In this document: piece by piece, positions 1 to 10,212 of the stretch
Layout: each line of letters starts with the position of its first letter
Numbering within the stretch: the stretch's first letter is position 1
Origin: Candidatus Binatia bacterium
GTDB taxonomy: Bacteria > Desulfobacterota > Binatia > UBA1149 > CAITLU01
Length of the DNA stretch: 64,000 nt
NCBI GenBank assembly: GCA_036493895.1
Contig: DASXOZ010000030.1
Coordinates: forward strand, 1-64,000
Reading direction: 5' to 3'
Translations under genes and position numbers: made by a program
The notes under the pieces: generated by a model
What the model saw: only the letters and a program-made list of their open reading frames with translations
The model's database searches: none
Told to the model about the DNA's origin: nothing

Positions 1-154
1 CGAGGCCCAGCCCTTCTCCGAGCCGCTGCGCGAGCTGCGTCGCATAGGCAGCCACCGCCGAGAACTCATCCGTGTCGGTACCCTTGGCGGACAGCACCGT
101 GCCGTCGGGCGACAGCAGCACCATCAGCTTGAGGGCATCGGTCTTGTCTTCCAT
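1..154 (-). CDS. Roadblock/LC7-like small protein (N-terminal part only)
   Basis: Only the first 51 codons lie in the window; the gene runs off the left edge. The start is well supported: an ATG preceded by GGAGG at about 8 nt spacing. The visible protein starts MEDKTDALKLMVLLSPDGTV and continues into a strand-turn-helix pattern (LSAKGTDTDEF, then AAYATQLAQRLGEGLG). That pattern resembles the first half of Roadblock/LC7 proteins, which in bacteria often partner small GTPases or kinases. The family call is pattern recognition on a fragment, so a different small hypothetical protein is possible. Nothing in the adjacent 900 bp suggests an operon partner. Confidence 0.5.
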   Translation of the reverse strand, partial: MEDKTDALKLMVLLSPDGTVLSAKGTDTDEFSAVAAYATQLAQRLGEGLGL

Positions 155-1060
155 CTCTTTTTCCTCCGCTGTTCGCTTCCGGTCGCCTTCTTCCTCAGGC
201 GACGCCACGGAGAGCCCGTCGCCGGCGGCGAGGCGCTCGAGGCGCTGTTGCCAGAGCAGGCGCCTGGCAACGTGCGACTTCGCGCCGCCCGGCCCAGCGT
301 CCATGGGGCTCGCGTCGACCGCCGTAAGGGCCGGGTGGGAACGTTGACGCCACTTGCGGCTTCTCTTGACGCCGCTACTCACAGCGCCAGGTATGCAAGG
401 AAGCTGCCAGTTGGGGAGACCGCACGGAGGTTGCCGATCGCGTAGCGCATTTTGCCGAGGCGCTGCCTGCTTCACGGGCACTACGAGTTCAGGCGACGCT
501 TCGCCGCGGTTGCGCCCGTCAAGACGCGGCCCATTGCGCCGGCCACGCGCAGCGGCGCGGCGGCGCACAGCGCTGCGCCGCCTGTGCGACTCCTCTGCGC
601 GTTCACTCTGTGGCGAAACTCACCGATTGTATCGCTAATGCCGCGCCGCAGCGCCTGTTCGGCACCGTTTCCAGGTTTGCCGCGGAGCCCGGCGCCGTGG
701 CGCCACCCGCTATCCCCCGACATGGGGTTTGGCGATGTCGTCACCGCCGGGGCAACGAACAACCTAAGCACTGCGTGCCCGCAGCTTCGGCACCAATTTC
801 TCCCGCGGCGGCCGCAGGCGTGTAACAGCGGGCCCGGGGTCAAGTTGCAATTCGCGTCGGCGATCCTCCGAGACGATGGCGGCAGACTTCGGCGCTGCTC
901 GCGAGTGCAGCACCTTGCCCAAACCTTGGGCGACTTCGCTGCTCACACGAAGTCGTCAGCGAAGCCATGCGACTGTGCCGGCGACGCGGAGAAATCTTCC
1001 GATCCTGGTCCGTGCCGACAACGATGGTCCCGAACGGCTACCGACGCGGCAGTGTCATCG
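155..1060. other. Long stretch without a recognisable gene
   Basis: About 900 bp separates the Roadblock-like start from the 3' end of the cyclase/ATPase gene. Several open frames exist on both strands, but their translations are Arg/Ala/Pro-rich, lack motifs and look like chance frames in GC-rich DNA. The 480-840 part, read on the minus strand, is open for 120 codons but resembles no family I know and has no convincing ribosome binding site. I see no tRNA, repeat array or insertion-sequence ends. It may hold decayed genes, an untranslated RNA, or the leader of the left-hand gene. Confidence 0.5.
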
Positions 1061-4000
1061 TCAATCGCCGAGCTCCCGCGCGAGGCGATCGGCAGCATCC
1101 GGTGCGCCCATGGCGCGGTACATGGACTCGGCCTCACGCAGCCCCGCTTCGAGAGCCTTGCGGTCGTCGCGACCGGCGAGGCGGGCCTCGGCCGCGCGAA
1201 GTCGCGGCAGCAGGGAGTTGCCGCCGCTCTTGCGTACCAGCTCGCGAGCTTCGGCAATGACGGGTGTGACCTCGTGCTCCGCCGCGCCGATCTCGACGAG
1301 CGCGTCGGCCAGCACGGCGCGAGCGACGGCAGATTGAAACCAGGCGCCGCCCGCATCCGAGGTGTCGATCGCTTCTTGCGCCTTGGCGATTGCGGCCTCG
1401 ACGTCGCCGCGGGCCAGACGCGAATCGGCAAAAACCGCGAGGTTGAAGCCCAGCCATTCGAGCGCAGTGCCGGCGGCCCGCGCCTGTGCAATCCCTTCGG
1501 TAAGCCGATCTTCGGCCTCGCGATAGTCACCGTTCAAGAAATGGGCGGTCGCGAGGTTGTTGGAGGCGGTAATCTTCGAGAACCGGCTCCCACCTGCTTC
1601 GAAGATCTCCACTCCCTCCAGACAAGCCCGGCGAACGTCTGTCGCCGGCGCGCGCGACGTGCCGGCGAGATAGGCGCAGTGACTAAGGATTCCGAGCGCC
1701 CATCCGAGGTTCTCCAGTGCTCCGTGCTCGCGTGCCATCGCGATCGCGTGTTCGACCTGCGGCCAGCACTCGTCGAAGCGACCCGTCTGCGCCCGCATCC
1801 ACCCTCGGCAGTGCTCGGCCCAAATCAATGGACTGTAGCCGATCAGCTCGCGGCCAACCTCCGGATCTCCACCCGTGAGCTCGGCGACGCGCTCCAATTC
1901 TTCAATCGCACGCGGAATGCGTCCCGCGACCCCGAGCCAGTACGCATGAGCGGTCTCGACCGAGAAGGTCTCGCCTGGACCCGTGTCATCGCGAAGCATG
2001 GCTCTCGCCTCTTCGGCTCGCTCGAGCGCCGCTTCTGCCCGACCGAGCATGCCGAGGTGCCCGGAAATGCCAGTCAGCGACGTGACCATGATCGCCGGAC
2101 GTCCGAGCTCCTGCGCCAGGGCGCGTACCTCGTCCATGCATTCGCGCATGTCGTCCTCGCTCATGCCGAGACGCCAGGAGCCGCCAGCCAGAAGAACGCC
2201 GCAGGCGCGCAGCCGCGACTCCTTCACCTCTGCGTCGTCGCACGACCGGCCAAGCTCGCGCACCTTGCGCCAGTGACGCAGTCCTTCGACCGGATCGCGT
2301 GCGCCGGCCCACTCGGCGGCGCGGCGATGCCAGCGCACCGCCTGCCGGGCATCGGCGGCCTCTTCCCAGTGATGCGCGAGCAACGCTGCCTGCTGATCGA
2401 GGTCGCCGCCGTGCGCTGCCTCGATGACGCGCGCCACCGCTGCGTGCAGTCGCCGCCGTCGCTCCTGAAGTTGCGAGGCGAGCGCGACCTCCTGCGTGAG
2501 CGGATGCTTGAATAGATATTCCGCGACCGGGTACAGCGACTGCTCGTACACGAACTCGGCGTCTTTCAAGGTCTGGAGCGCTTCGCGCAGCTGCGGCGCG
2601 TCCTGTTCGACGACGGCGGCGAGCGTGGGCTCGTCGAACTCGCGCCCGATCACGGCAGCGGTTTGCAGGACGTCCTTCTCGCGCGCGGCGAGGCGATCGA
2701 TGCGTGCCGCCAGCAGCGCGTGCACGGAGCTCGGCACCTCCAGCTTGTGGACGGGCGTGACCAGTCGATACGCGCCCTTGCTGCCCTGGAGCTTTCCCGA
2801 CTCGATCAGGTTCTGCACCACCTCCTCGGTGTAGAAGGGATTGCCGGCCGTGCGGGCATAGATCGCGTCGGCAAGTCCAACGATGCTGGGGTCGTTGCCG
2901 AGCAGCGCCTCGAGCAGCTCGCGGATGGCATCGGGACCGAGCAGTGCCAGCGGCAGCTGATGGTAATACGACCGCCCCATCCACGATGCCTGGTACTCGG
3001 GACGGAAGTTGAGCAGCACGAGATGGCGCGTCCCCACGATCGCTTCGAGCAGCGGCTCCACAAACGCTGCGCTGCCGCCGTCGAACCAGTGCAGATCCTC
3101 GAGCAGGGTGACTTGCGTCTCGCGTTGCCCGCGCGCCTGTACCACGCGTCGCACCAGGTCGAATAACTGCCGCTGGCGCGCCTCGGGGTCGATGCGCGGG
3201 GGCGGGTTGTCCTGATCCGGAACTCCGAGGAAGTCGAAGATCAGTGGCAGGCTCTCGCGCAGGCGCTCGTCGAGCAGCAGCAGGCGGCCGGCAATGCGCT
3301 CGCGCGCCGTCGCGTCGCTGTCCTGGTCGGTGATGCCATAAAAAGCGCGGAACAGCCGCTGCACCGGCAGGAACGGAATCGCCTTGCCGTGGGCGACACC
3401 GGTCGTCTCGTACGTCATGAGGCCCTGCGACCGGCAGCGCTCCAGGAATTCGTAACAGAGCCGGCTCTTGCCGAGTCCCGCCTCGCCGACGATGCCGACC
3501 ACCTGCGCATGACCTTCGCGGGCGCGTGCCAGCGCGGTTTCGATCAGGTGCATCTCATCGCCGCGCCCGACGAAACGCGAGAATCCGCGGCTCCGCGAGA
3601 CATCGAGTCGCGTGCGCATCTGGCCGAGCCCCTGCATCTCGTAGACGTGCATCGCGCCTTGCACGCCCTTGATCTCCATTGCGCCGAGATCGCAGAGCGT
3701 GAAGTAGCCCTGCACCTGAGCGGCAGTGTGGGCCGTCAGGTAGACCTTGCCGGGCTCGGCGATCTGTTCCATGCGCGCCGCCAGCCCGACGGTATGGCCC
3801 TGGGCCGTGTAATCCATGCGCAGACCGTCGCCGACCGTGCGGATGCTGCCCACGACGACCTCGCCGGAGTTGAGACCGAGACGCGCCGAGAAGTTCAGCC
3901 CGCGGCCCAGGCGCAGTTCGTTGGCATAACGCCGGAGTCCGTCCTGCAGGTGCAACGCTGCGTAGCAGGCGCGGCGCGCATGATCCTCGTGCGCGATTGG

Positions 4001-4435
4001 CGCGCCGAACAGCGCCATGATCCCGTCGCCGGTGAACTTGTCGACGAAGCCTTCGAAGCGCTCTACGCCCTCGGCGAGGATCGTAAAGAAACGCTGCATG
4101 ATCTCCGACCAGGCCTCGGGGTCCATCTGTTCGGCCAGGTCCATCGAGCCTTTGATGTCGGCGAACAGCACCGTCACCTGCTTGCGCTCGCCTTCCAGGC
4201 CGCCGCGTGAGCTCAGGATCTTCTCGGTGAGGTGCCTGGGGGCGGTGCGTACGGCCAGCTGCGGAGCGGACATCGCCGGGCGAGCGGTCAGCGCGCCGCC
4301 GCAGCCGCCGCAGAACTTCTCGCCGCGCTGGTTCGCCTCGCCGCACGACGCACAACGCGCGGCAAGCGCGGCGCCACATTCGGCACAGAACCGGCGCTCG
4401 GCGCGGTTGTCGTGCTTACAGGATGGGCATTGCAT
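1061..4435 (-). CDS. Zinc-ribbon / class III nucleotide cyclase / AAA-type ATPase / TPR signalling protein
   Basis: 1124 residues. Two CxxC zinc ribbons open the protein (Cys3, 6, 17, 20 and Cys28, 31, 42, 45). A class III adenylate/guanylate cyclase catalytic domain follows at about 85-265; the FADIKGS and GDGIMALFG motifs supply the two metal-binding aspartates (Asp93, Asp137). An AAA-16-type ATPase has its P-loop GEAGLGKS at 317-324, and the C-terminal half is helical, TPR-like repeats. The architecture is common in soil proteobacteria and actinobacteria and is usually annotated as adenylate cyclase or ATPase-like protein. The ligand and the true nucleotide product cannot be read from sequence. 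It is cytoplasmic, stands alone, and has no obvious Shine-Dalgarno at the ATG. Confidence 0.85.
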   Translation of the reverse strand: MQCPSCKHDNRAERRFCAECGAALAARCASCGEANQRGEKFCGGCGGALTARPAMSAPQLAVRTAPRHLTEKILSSRGGLEGERKQVTVLFADIKGSMDLAEQMDPEAWSEIMQRFFTILAEGVERFEGFVDKFTGDGIMALFGAPIAHEDHARRACYAALHLQDGLRRYANELRLGRGLNFSARLGLNSGEVVVGSIRTVGDGLRMDYTAQGHTVGLAARMEQIAEPGKVYLTAHTAAQVQGYFTLCDLGAMEIKGVQGAMHVYEMQGLGQMRTRLDVSRSRGFSRFVGRGDEMHLIETALARAREGHAQVVGIVGEAGLGKSRLCYEFLERCRSQGLMTYETTGVAHGKAIPFLPVQRLFRAFYGITDQDSDATARERIAGRLLLLDERLRESLPLIFDFLGVPDQDNPPPRIDPEARQRQLFDLVRRVVQARGQRETQVTLLEDLHWFDGGSAAFVEPLLEAIVGTRHLVLLNFRPEYQASWMGRSYYHQLPLALLGPDAIRELLEALLGNDPSIVGLADAIYARTAGNPFYTEEVVQNLIESGKLQGSKGAYRLVTPVHKLEVPSSVHALLAARIDRLAAREKDVLQTAAVIGREFDEPTLAAVVEQDAPQLREALQTLKDAEFVYEQSLYPVAEYLFKHPLTQEVALASQLQERRRRLHAAVARVIEAAHGGDLDQQAALLAHHWEEAADARQAVRWHRRAAEWAGARDPVEGLRHWRKVRELGRSCDDAEVKESRLRACGVLLAGGSWRLGMSEDDMRECMDEVRALAQELGRPAIMVTSLTGISGHLGMLGRAEAALERAEEARAMLRDDTGPGETFSVETAHAYWLGVAGRIPRAIEELERVAELTGGDPEVGRELIGYSPLIWAEHCRGWMRAQTGRFDECWPQVEHAIAMAREHGALENLGWALGILSHCAYLAGTSRAPATDVRRACLEGVEIFEAGGSRFSKITASNNLATAHFLNGDYREAEDRLTEGIAQARAAGTALEWLGFNLAVFADSRLARGDVEAAIAKAQEAIDTSDAGGAWFQSAVARAVLADALVEIGAAEHEVTPVIAEARELVRKSGGNSLLPRLRAAEARLAGRDDRKALEAGLREAESMYRAMGAPDAADRLARELGD

Positions 4436-4584
4436 TGCTGTAGCGCCTCGCGCTCGCTGACTAGCATGGGGGGGTCAAAAGTCAGAGCGGGGACCGACCC
4501 CCGGGCAGAAACTGCAGCGCTACTCGGATTCGCCACGGGCACAGTCGAGCGCAGTCGACCGCAAACCCTTTCGGGAAATTGTCG

Positions 4585-5190
4585 TCAGAGGTAGACCCAG
4601 GGTCGGCGCTCCCGGTCCGCTTCTTCGAAACGCTCGATCGCCTGGCCGCGTCTCAACGCAAGCGCCAGGTCGTCGAGACCTTCCAGGAGAATCTCACGAC
4701 GAAGCGTCCCCACATCGAAGGGGAAGGTGCGACCGCTCGGTGCGGTCACGCAACAATTCTCGAGATCGATCCGGAACCGTTTCGTGTCCCCCCGCGCCTC
4801 CTCTACCAGCGTCGCCATATCCGAGGCGTCGAGGACGACCGGCAGCAACCCGTTCTTGAAGCAATTGGAACGGAAGATGTCGCCGAAGCTCGGGGCGATG
4901 ATGCAACGAAAGCCCATGCCGCGCACGGCCCAGACGGCAGTCTCTCGCGAACTTCCGCAGCCAAAATTGTGACCGGCCAGTAGAATCTCGGCGCCCTTCC
5001 AGCGCGCGCTGTTCAGGGCACAGTCCGGCTTGAGCGTGCCGTCGGCCGCGAATCGCAGCGACTCGAACGCGTGCTCGACCATGGAAGCCGTGCCCTCGAG
5101 AATTCGCCGCAGCGGCGTAATGACATCGGTGTCTACGTTGTCGACGGGAAAAGGGAGCGCGAGGCTATCAAGGGAGACGAACGGATCCAT
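4585..5190 (-). CDS. leuD: Isopropylmalate isomerase-type small subunit (LeuD family)
   Basis: 201 residues, the usual length for the small subunit of the aconitase-superfamily hydro-lyase that isomerises 3-isopropylmalate (or related acids) with LeuC. Recognisable motifs are DNVDTDVITP near the N-terminus and NFGCGSSRE, followed by APSFGDIFRSNCFKNGLLPV. The residue after the GSSRE motif is Thr rather than the His usual in enterobacterial LeuD. A good Shine-Dalgarno (GAAGGAAG) precedes the ATG. It is third in the operon, 28 nt after leuC. The family is certain; the substrate is not, because the dehydrogenase two genes upstream is atypical for leucine synthesis. Confidence 0.85.
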   Translation of the reverse strand: MDPFVSLDSLALPFPVDNVDTDVITPLRRILEGTASMVEHAFESLRFAADGTLKPDCALNSARWKGAEILLAGHNFGCGSSRETAVWAVRGMGFRCIIAPSFGDIFRSNCFKNGLLPVVLDASDMATLVEEARGDTKRFRIDLENCCVTAPSGRTFPFDVGTLRREILLEGLDDLALALRRGQAIERFEEADRERRPWVYL

Positions 5191-5218
5191 GGTTTTTCTT
5201 CCTTCGGTCGCCCACGCC

Positions 5219-6637
5219 TCAGGCGAGCGGCAACAAAGAGCGCGGATCGCGGATGCATCCGCTCACCGCTGCCGCGGCTGCAGTCGCCGGGCTTGCGAGG
5301 TGCGTGCGCGCACCCGGGCCCTGACGCCCGACGAAGTTGCGGTTGGAGGTCGAGACCGCGCGTTCTCCCGATGGCACGGCGTCGCCGTTCATCGCGATGC
5401 ACATCGAACAGCCCGGCTCACGCCACTCGAAACCCGCGTCGCGGAACACGCGGTCGATCCCGAGCGCGACGGCTTCGCGCTGAACGCTCCGCGAACCTGC
5501 CACTACCCACGCCCGCACACCGGCCGCGACCTTGCGACCGCGCACCACGCGCGCGGCTTCGACCAGATCGGCGAGCCGGCTATTGGTGCAGGAGCCGATG
5601 AACACATGCTGCACGGCGATACCGTCGAGCGGTTCGCCGCCCTCGAGTCCCATGTAGGAGAGCGCATCGAGCCAGCTCCGCCTCGCCGCCGCGTCGGGAG
5701 CGCTGGCCGGATCGGGAACTCGTGCGTCGATCGCGACGGCGTGGGCGGGACTCGTGCCCCAGGTGATTTGCGGCGCAAGACTCGCGACATCGAGAGTGAC
5801 TTCGCGGTCAAAAACCGCGCCGGTTTCGCTGGCAAGAGTGCGCCAGTGGCGCACCGCACGATCCCATTCGTCGCCGGCCGGGGCGTAGCGCCGTCCGCGC
5901 AGCCATTCGAACGTTGCTTCGTCGGGCGCCGTGAAGGCAAACCGTGCACCCATCTCCAGCGAGAGGTTGCACAGCGTCATGCGGCCTTCGAGTGAAAGCG
6001 CTTCCGAGAAACTTCCGGCGAACTCGACAGCGTAGCCGCAACCCGCGTCCGGCCCGTCGCGCGCGATGATCGCGAGGGCGACGTCTTTCGCGCTGACGCC
6101 CACTCCGAGCTTCCCGTCGATCCGTAGCCGCATCGTGCGCGGGCGATCGAGAACAAGCGTCTGCGTGGCCAGGACCTGGGTGACTTCCGTATTGCCGATG
6201 CCCAGGGCGAGTGCACCGAAGGCTCCCTGCGTGGAGGTATGACTGTCTCCGCACACGATCGTCAGTCCCGGCAGGGCCAGCCCGAGCTCCGGAGCGGAGA
6301 CGTGGACGATGCCCTGTTCCTCGCTGCCCAAGTCGAACAGATGGATGCCGAGCTTCGCGCAGTGGTGTCGGAAAAGATCCAGCAGTGGACCGCCTCCGGC
6401 GGCATCGTCGTAACGGCTCGGCGAAGTCGATACGCCGTGATCCGGGAAAGCGAAGGTAAGCTCGGGCCTGCGGCAGCCGAGGTTCTTCTCCTCCAGGGAT
6501 TGCATCGAGAAGGGGCCCGAAAGATCGTGAAGCAGGTGGCGGTCGATGTGGATGAGGTCGGCCTGCTCGTCGAGCCGCTCGACCACGTGCTCGTTCCACA
6601 CTTTCTCGAACATCGTGCGCGGCCTGGGCGAGTTCAT
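5219..6637 (-). CDS. leuC: Isopropylmalate isomerase-type large subunit (LeuC family)
   Basis: 472 residues, full length for LeuC, the [4Fe-4S] subunit of the aconitase-like isomerase. Cluster ligands are visible at Cys350 (FIGSCTNS) and Cys410/Cys413 (PGCSMC). Other family motifs are IDRHLLHDL, VCGDSHTSTQGAFGALA, GRMTLCNLSLEMGA and STSNRNFVGRQG. The sequence around residue 65 reads PDHGVST, where classical LeuC has MDHNVST. The start at the ATG giving MNSPRPRTMF is favoured because it overlaps the stop of the upstream dehydrogenase as ATGA, which implies translational coupling. An in-frame ATG eight codons later is the alternative. It forms a heterodimer with the downstream LeuD-like protein. 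Confidence 0.88.
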   Translation of the reverse strand: MNSPRPRTMFEKVWNEHVVERLDEQADLIHIDRHLLHDLSGPFSMQSLEEKNLGCRRPELTFAFPDHGVSTSPSRYDDAAGGGPLLDLFRHHCAKLGIHLFDLGSEEQGIVHVSAPELGLALPGLTIVCGDSHTSTQGAFGALALGIGNTEVTQVLATQTLVLDRPRTMRLRIDGKLGVGVSAKDVALAIIARDGPDAGCGYAVEFAGSFSEALSLEGRMTLCNLSLEMGARFAFTAPDEATFEWLRGRRYAPAGDEWDRAVRHWRTLASETGAVFDREVTLDVASLAPQITWGTSPAHAVAIDARVPDPASAPDAAARRSWLDALSYMGLEGGEPLDGIAVQHVFIGSCTNSRLADLVEAARVVRGRKVAAGVRAWVVAGSRSVQREAVALGIDRVFRDAGFEWREPGCSMCIAMNGDAVPSGERAVSTSNRNFVGRQGPGARTHLASPATAAAAAVSGCIRDPRSLLPLA

Positions 6638-7710
6638 CGGAGATTCGCCTCTACGGCGTCGCAGAAGCGCCCGGTCGTGGCGGTTCCACCCTGGTCCGGC
6701 GTGAGAATCGTGCCCTCCGCATACGCCGCGCGCACCGCGCGCTCTATGGCTGCGGCCGCATCGGCAAATCCGAGATACTCGAGCATCATCGATGCGGAGA
6801 GCAGCGTCGCAGTCGGATTGATGACGTGGCGGCCGACGAGATCGGGTGCCGTACCGTGCGCCGACTCGAAGTAGGCGTAGTCGTCGCCGTAGCAGCCGCT
6901 CGGCGCGAGACCGAGCCCGCCGACCAGACCCGCAGCTGCATCCGACAGGACGTCGCCGTAAAGATTCGGCATTACGAGCACGTCGAAGGACGCCGGCCGG
7001 GCGGTCAGGCGATGGGCAAGATCGTCGATGAGAAGCGTCTCGAACTTGACGTCGGGATACTCGCTCGCGATCGCGGCGCCGACTTCCCGGAACAGCCCGT
7101 CGGTGCGCGGCAGCATGTTCCATTTCGCGCCCAGCGTAAGGTGGCCGGGTCTTCCCGCGGCCTTGCGCCTCCTGGCCACTTCGAAGGCGTAGCGAATCAC
7201 GCGTTCGCTCCCCCGGCGCGTAATGGCCTTGATCGCAAAGCTTCCTTCACCCAGCTCGTCCACCCGTTTACCGGCCGTCAGGCTGTGGAGCGACAGTGGC
7301 GCAAGCTCGGCGATCTCGCCTTCGGCGTAAAGATAGAGGTCCTCGAGATTCTCGCGCACCAGCACGAGGTCGATTCCGGAGGGATCAGCGAGGCTGCTGC
7401 AAAACCCCTTGCTCCAGCGCAGCGGCCGAACGTTGGCGTAGGTCTGCTTGCCCCAGCGCAGATAGAACAGCGCACGGGCGGAAGCGCCCGAGGTGGCGCC
7501 GAAGAGCGTGGCGTCGGCGGCATCGATGGCTGCGCGCGCCGAGTCGGGGAACGGATCGCCGCTCTGGCGCATCGCCGCTTCGCCGACCAGCGGGAAACTC
7601 CAGCGGATTGGCAGCCCCATGCGCTCGAGGAGAGCGATGCTCGGCTCCATGGCTTCCGGCGCTGCGTCTTCCCCGGGCAGGACGACGACGGTCTTCGTCA
7701 TCGTCGCCAT
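6634..7710 (-). CDS. Isocitrate/isopropylmalate/homoisocitrate dehydrogenase family enzyme
   Basis: 358 residues, a metal- and NAD-dependent beta-decarboxylating dehydrogenase. Visible signatures are NVRPLRW (Arg96), VRENLEDLY (119-126), a catalytic-Lys region GAKWNMLPRTDG, NLYGDVLSD (249-257, metal aspartates) and HGTAPD (285-290, cofactor loop). REN followed by LEDLY, and NLYGD...AAGLVGGLGLAPS, match isocitrate and homoisocitrate dehydrogenases better than classical LeuB, which normally has a REL-TGG-IYFG type loop. It is first in an operon with LeuC/LeuD-type isomerase subunits and overlaps leuC by 4 nt. It may act on 3-isopropylmalate, homoisocitrate or another 2-alkylmalate. There is no 2-isopropylmalate or homocitrate synthase in the window. 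Confidence 0.85.
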   Translation of the reverse strand: MATMTKTVVVLPGEDAAPEAMEPSIALLERMGLPIRWSFPLVGEAAMRQSGDPFPDSARAAIDAADATLFGATSGASARALFYLRWGKQTYANVRPLRWSKGFCSSLADPSGIDLVLVRENLEDLYLYAEGEIAELAPLSLHSLTAGKRVDELGEGSFAIKAITRRGSERVIRYAFEVARRRKAAGRPGHLTLGAKWNMLPRTDGLFREVGAAIASEYPDVKFETLLIDDLAHRLTARPASFDVLVMPNLYGDVLSDAAAGLVGGLGLAPSGCYGDDYAYFESAHGTAPDLVGRHVINPTATLLSASMMLEYLGFADAAAAIERAVRAAYAEGTILTPDQGGTATTGRFCDAVEANLR

Positions 7711-8003
7711 TCGCGCGGCGATCGCGACGACGCGCCCGGAACGATCGCCCTAGTGAAGTGGGAGTGCATCTTCGGATTCTCCTGTCGTCTTGCGAACTCC
7801 AGCTTTCGGTCATGATCGTGTGGGGCTGGCGAGGCGAGTTCGGCGAATCAGCCGGGCTGGCGTCAATAAGAGTGACGGCGCCACGTGGTGTCAAGGCAGT
7901 TCACCGCGCATCCCGCTGCAACGTGCCACCGGACCCTCTACCGGCGCGATGAGTCGCTCCAGGCCACTCGCTGCGTCCGAACCAAGTGTCAATTCGTGCG
8001 GAT

Positions 8004-8432
8004 CTACAGAGGATGGACGAGGCGAAGGCCAGGGAGCTTCACGAAGCTGCGGTCGTGGGTCCACAACTCGGAGGCGCCATGCTCGAAGACGGTGAGCGCG
8101 ATCTGAAGATCGAAAACGCGCGGGCCCGCCACTTGCAGATCCTCCGCGAGCTGAAGAAGCCTCTCGTCGAACCCGGTCCCCGGCGTCCAGACGATCATAC
8201 CGGCGTCGGCGCGAAGGTTGCGAAGAAACGCGGCCGCCTGAGTCGTGGAGGAAGCGCCTCCTGCCGCGCTGGCATGCGTGACGACGCTCCAGAACTCTCC
8301 CACGCTCTGCAAGGCAATGCCCCAGCCCCGCGGATCTTCGGCTGCGCGCTCGATCGATTTGCGAGCGGCCCGGTGCTCGCCTGTTCCCCGACGGTGCGCG
8401 TAGACCAGCAGATTGGTGTCGATCGCGATCAT
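8004..8432 (-). CDS. vapC: PIN-domain toxin (VapC-like ribonuclease)
   Basis: 142 residues. It begins MIAIDTNLLVYAHR, the N-terminal strand and first catalytic Asp of PIN ribonucleases, and has a distal RVFDLQIA acidic motif and a terminal THDRSF motif, consistent with a metal-dependent RNase. VapC toxins usually cleave tRNA or rRNA and are held inactive by VapB. The start is fixed by homology and by ATGA overlap with the upstream antitoxin gene; a longer in-frame extension on this strand is an artefact of reading through the antitoxin gene. It is transcribed with the antitoxin from the promoter just upstream. Confidence 0.85.
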   Translation of the reverse strand: MIAIDTNLLVYAHRRGTGEHRAARKSIERAAEDPRGWGIALQSVGEFWSVVTHASAAGGASSTTQAAAFLRNLRADAGMIVWTPGTGFDERLLQLAEDLQVAGPRVFDLQIALTVFEHGASELWTHDRSFVKLPGLRLVHPL

Positions 8433-8680
8433 CGCCTCTTTCGGAGCCAGTCGTGCATTTCTTCCCGATCCGCCAGATCCAGCCCAGGCGGCAGGCCGCC
8501 AGTCACTGTCACCCATCGAATGGATCGCGGTTGCTCCCGCTTCGCCGACTTGCCGGGTTTCCCGGCGAGCTGATCGCGTAGCCCCTCGGTCACCAGCGAG
8601 CGCAACGGCCTGCGCAGCTCGGCGGCTCGCTTCTTGGCGCGCACGAGCAGTTCGTCGGGGATGTCGATCGTGGTCTTCAT
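8429..8680 (-). CDS. vapB: VapB-like ribbon-helix-helix antitoxin
   Basis: 83 residues beginning MKTTIDIPDELLVRAKKRAA, a typical ribbon-helix-helix N-terminus that dimerises and binds operator DNA. The basic and then acidic C-terminal tail should wrap the PIN toxin encoded next. The ATG was chosen because this N-terminal strand is the conserved start and because a 12-nt inverted repeat directly abuts it. The gene overlaps vapC by ATGA. Autoregulation with VapC is expected from family behaviour and fits the palindrome over the predicted promoter. Confidence 0.82.
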   Translation of the reverse strand: MKTTIDIPDELLVRAKKRAAELRRPLRSLVTEGLRDQLAGKPGKSAKREQPRSIRWVTVTGGLPPGLDLADREEMHDWLRKRR

Positions 8681-8716
8681 ACAGCAAGCTGTATTACCAT
8701 AAATATTGCTCGTCAA
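8681..8716 (-). promoter_or_regulatory. vapBC promoter with overlapping palindromic operator
   Basis: On the minus strand, TTGACG (8711-8716) is followed after 17 nt by TACAGC (8688-8693), a plausible sigma70 pair. The inverted repeat ACAGC-AA-GCTGT occupies 8681-8692, overlaps the -10 and ends at the nucleotide before the vapB ATG. Predicted transcription begins at or within a few bases of the start codon, so the mRNA would be leaderless. VapB-VapC binding here would block the promoter. Confidence 0.5.
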
Positions 8717-10097
<1,381 letters not shown>

Positions 10098-10135
10098 TTC
10101 GCATTCCGGCGGCGCCGGAATCAGAATCCCAGCGC

Positions 10136-10168
10136 GAAGGCGGGTCCGACAAGCGCGGACCCGCCTTC
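10136..10168 (+). terminator. GC-rich hairpin between lipase and foldase genes
   Basis: Arms GAAGGCGGGTCCG (10136-10148) and CGGACCCGCCTTC (10156-10168) form a perfect 13-bp stem with a 7-nt loop. There is no U-run after it, so it is unlikely to be an efficient intrinsic terminator. It may protect the 3' end of lipA mRNA or reduce foldase expression relative to lipase. Confidence 0.5.
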
Positions 10169-10212
10169 CGTCGTTCGAGCCGACCGATTCGAGCTGACCA
10201 AGAGGAAGCGAA

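Noticed and set aside
481..843. 120-codon minus-strand frame in the gene-poor region, considered as a decayed transposase or integron cassette
   Set aside because: No transposase motif, no attC-like ends and no terminal inverted repeats could be found, so nothing supports a mobile element.
452..2515. 687-codon open frame on the plus strand
   Set aside because: It lies antisense to the cyclase/ATPase gene, is rich in Arg, His and Leu without any motif, and starts in the gene-poor segment. It is a shadow of the GC-rich coding strand.
8004..8687. 227-codon version of the PIN toxin gene
   Set aside because: Its first 85 codons lie over the antitoxin gene in another frame and are unlike any PIN N-terminus.
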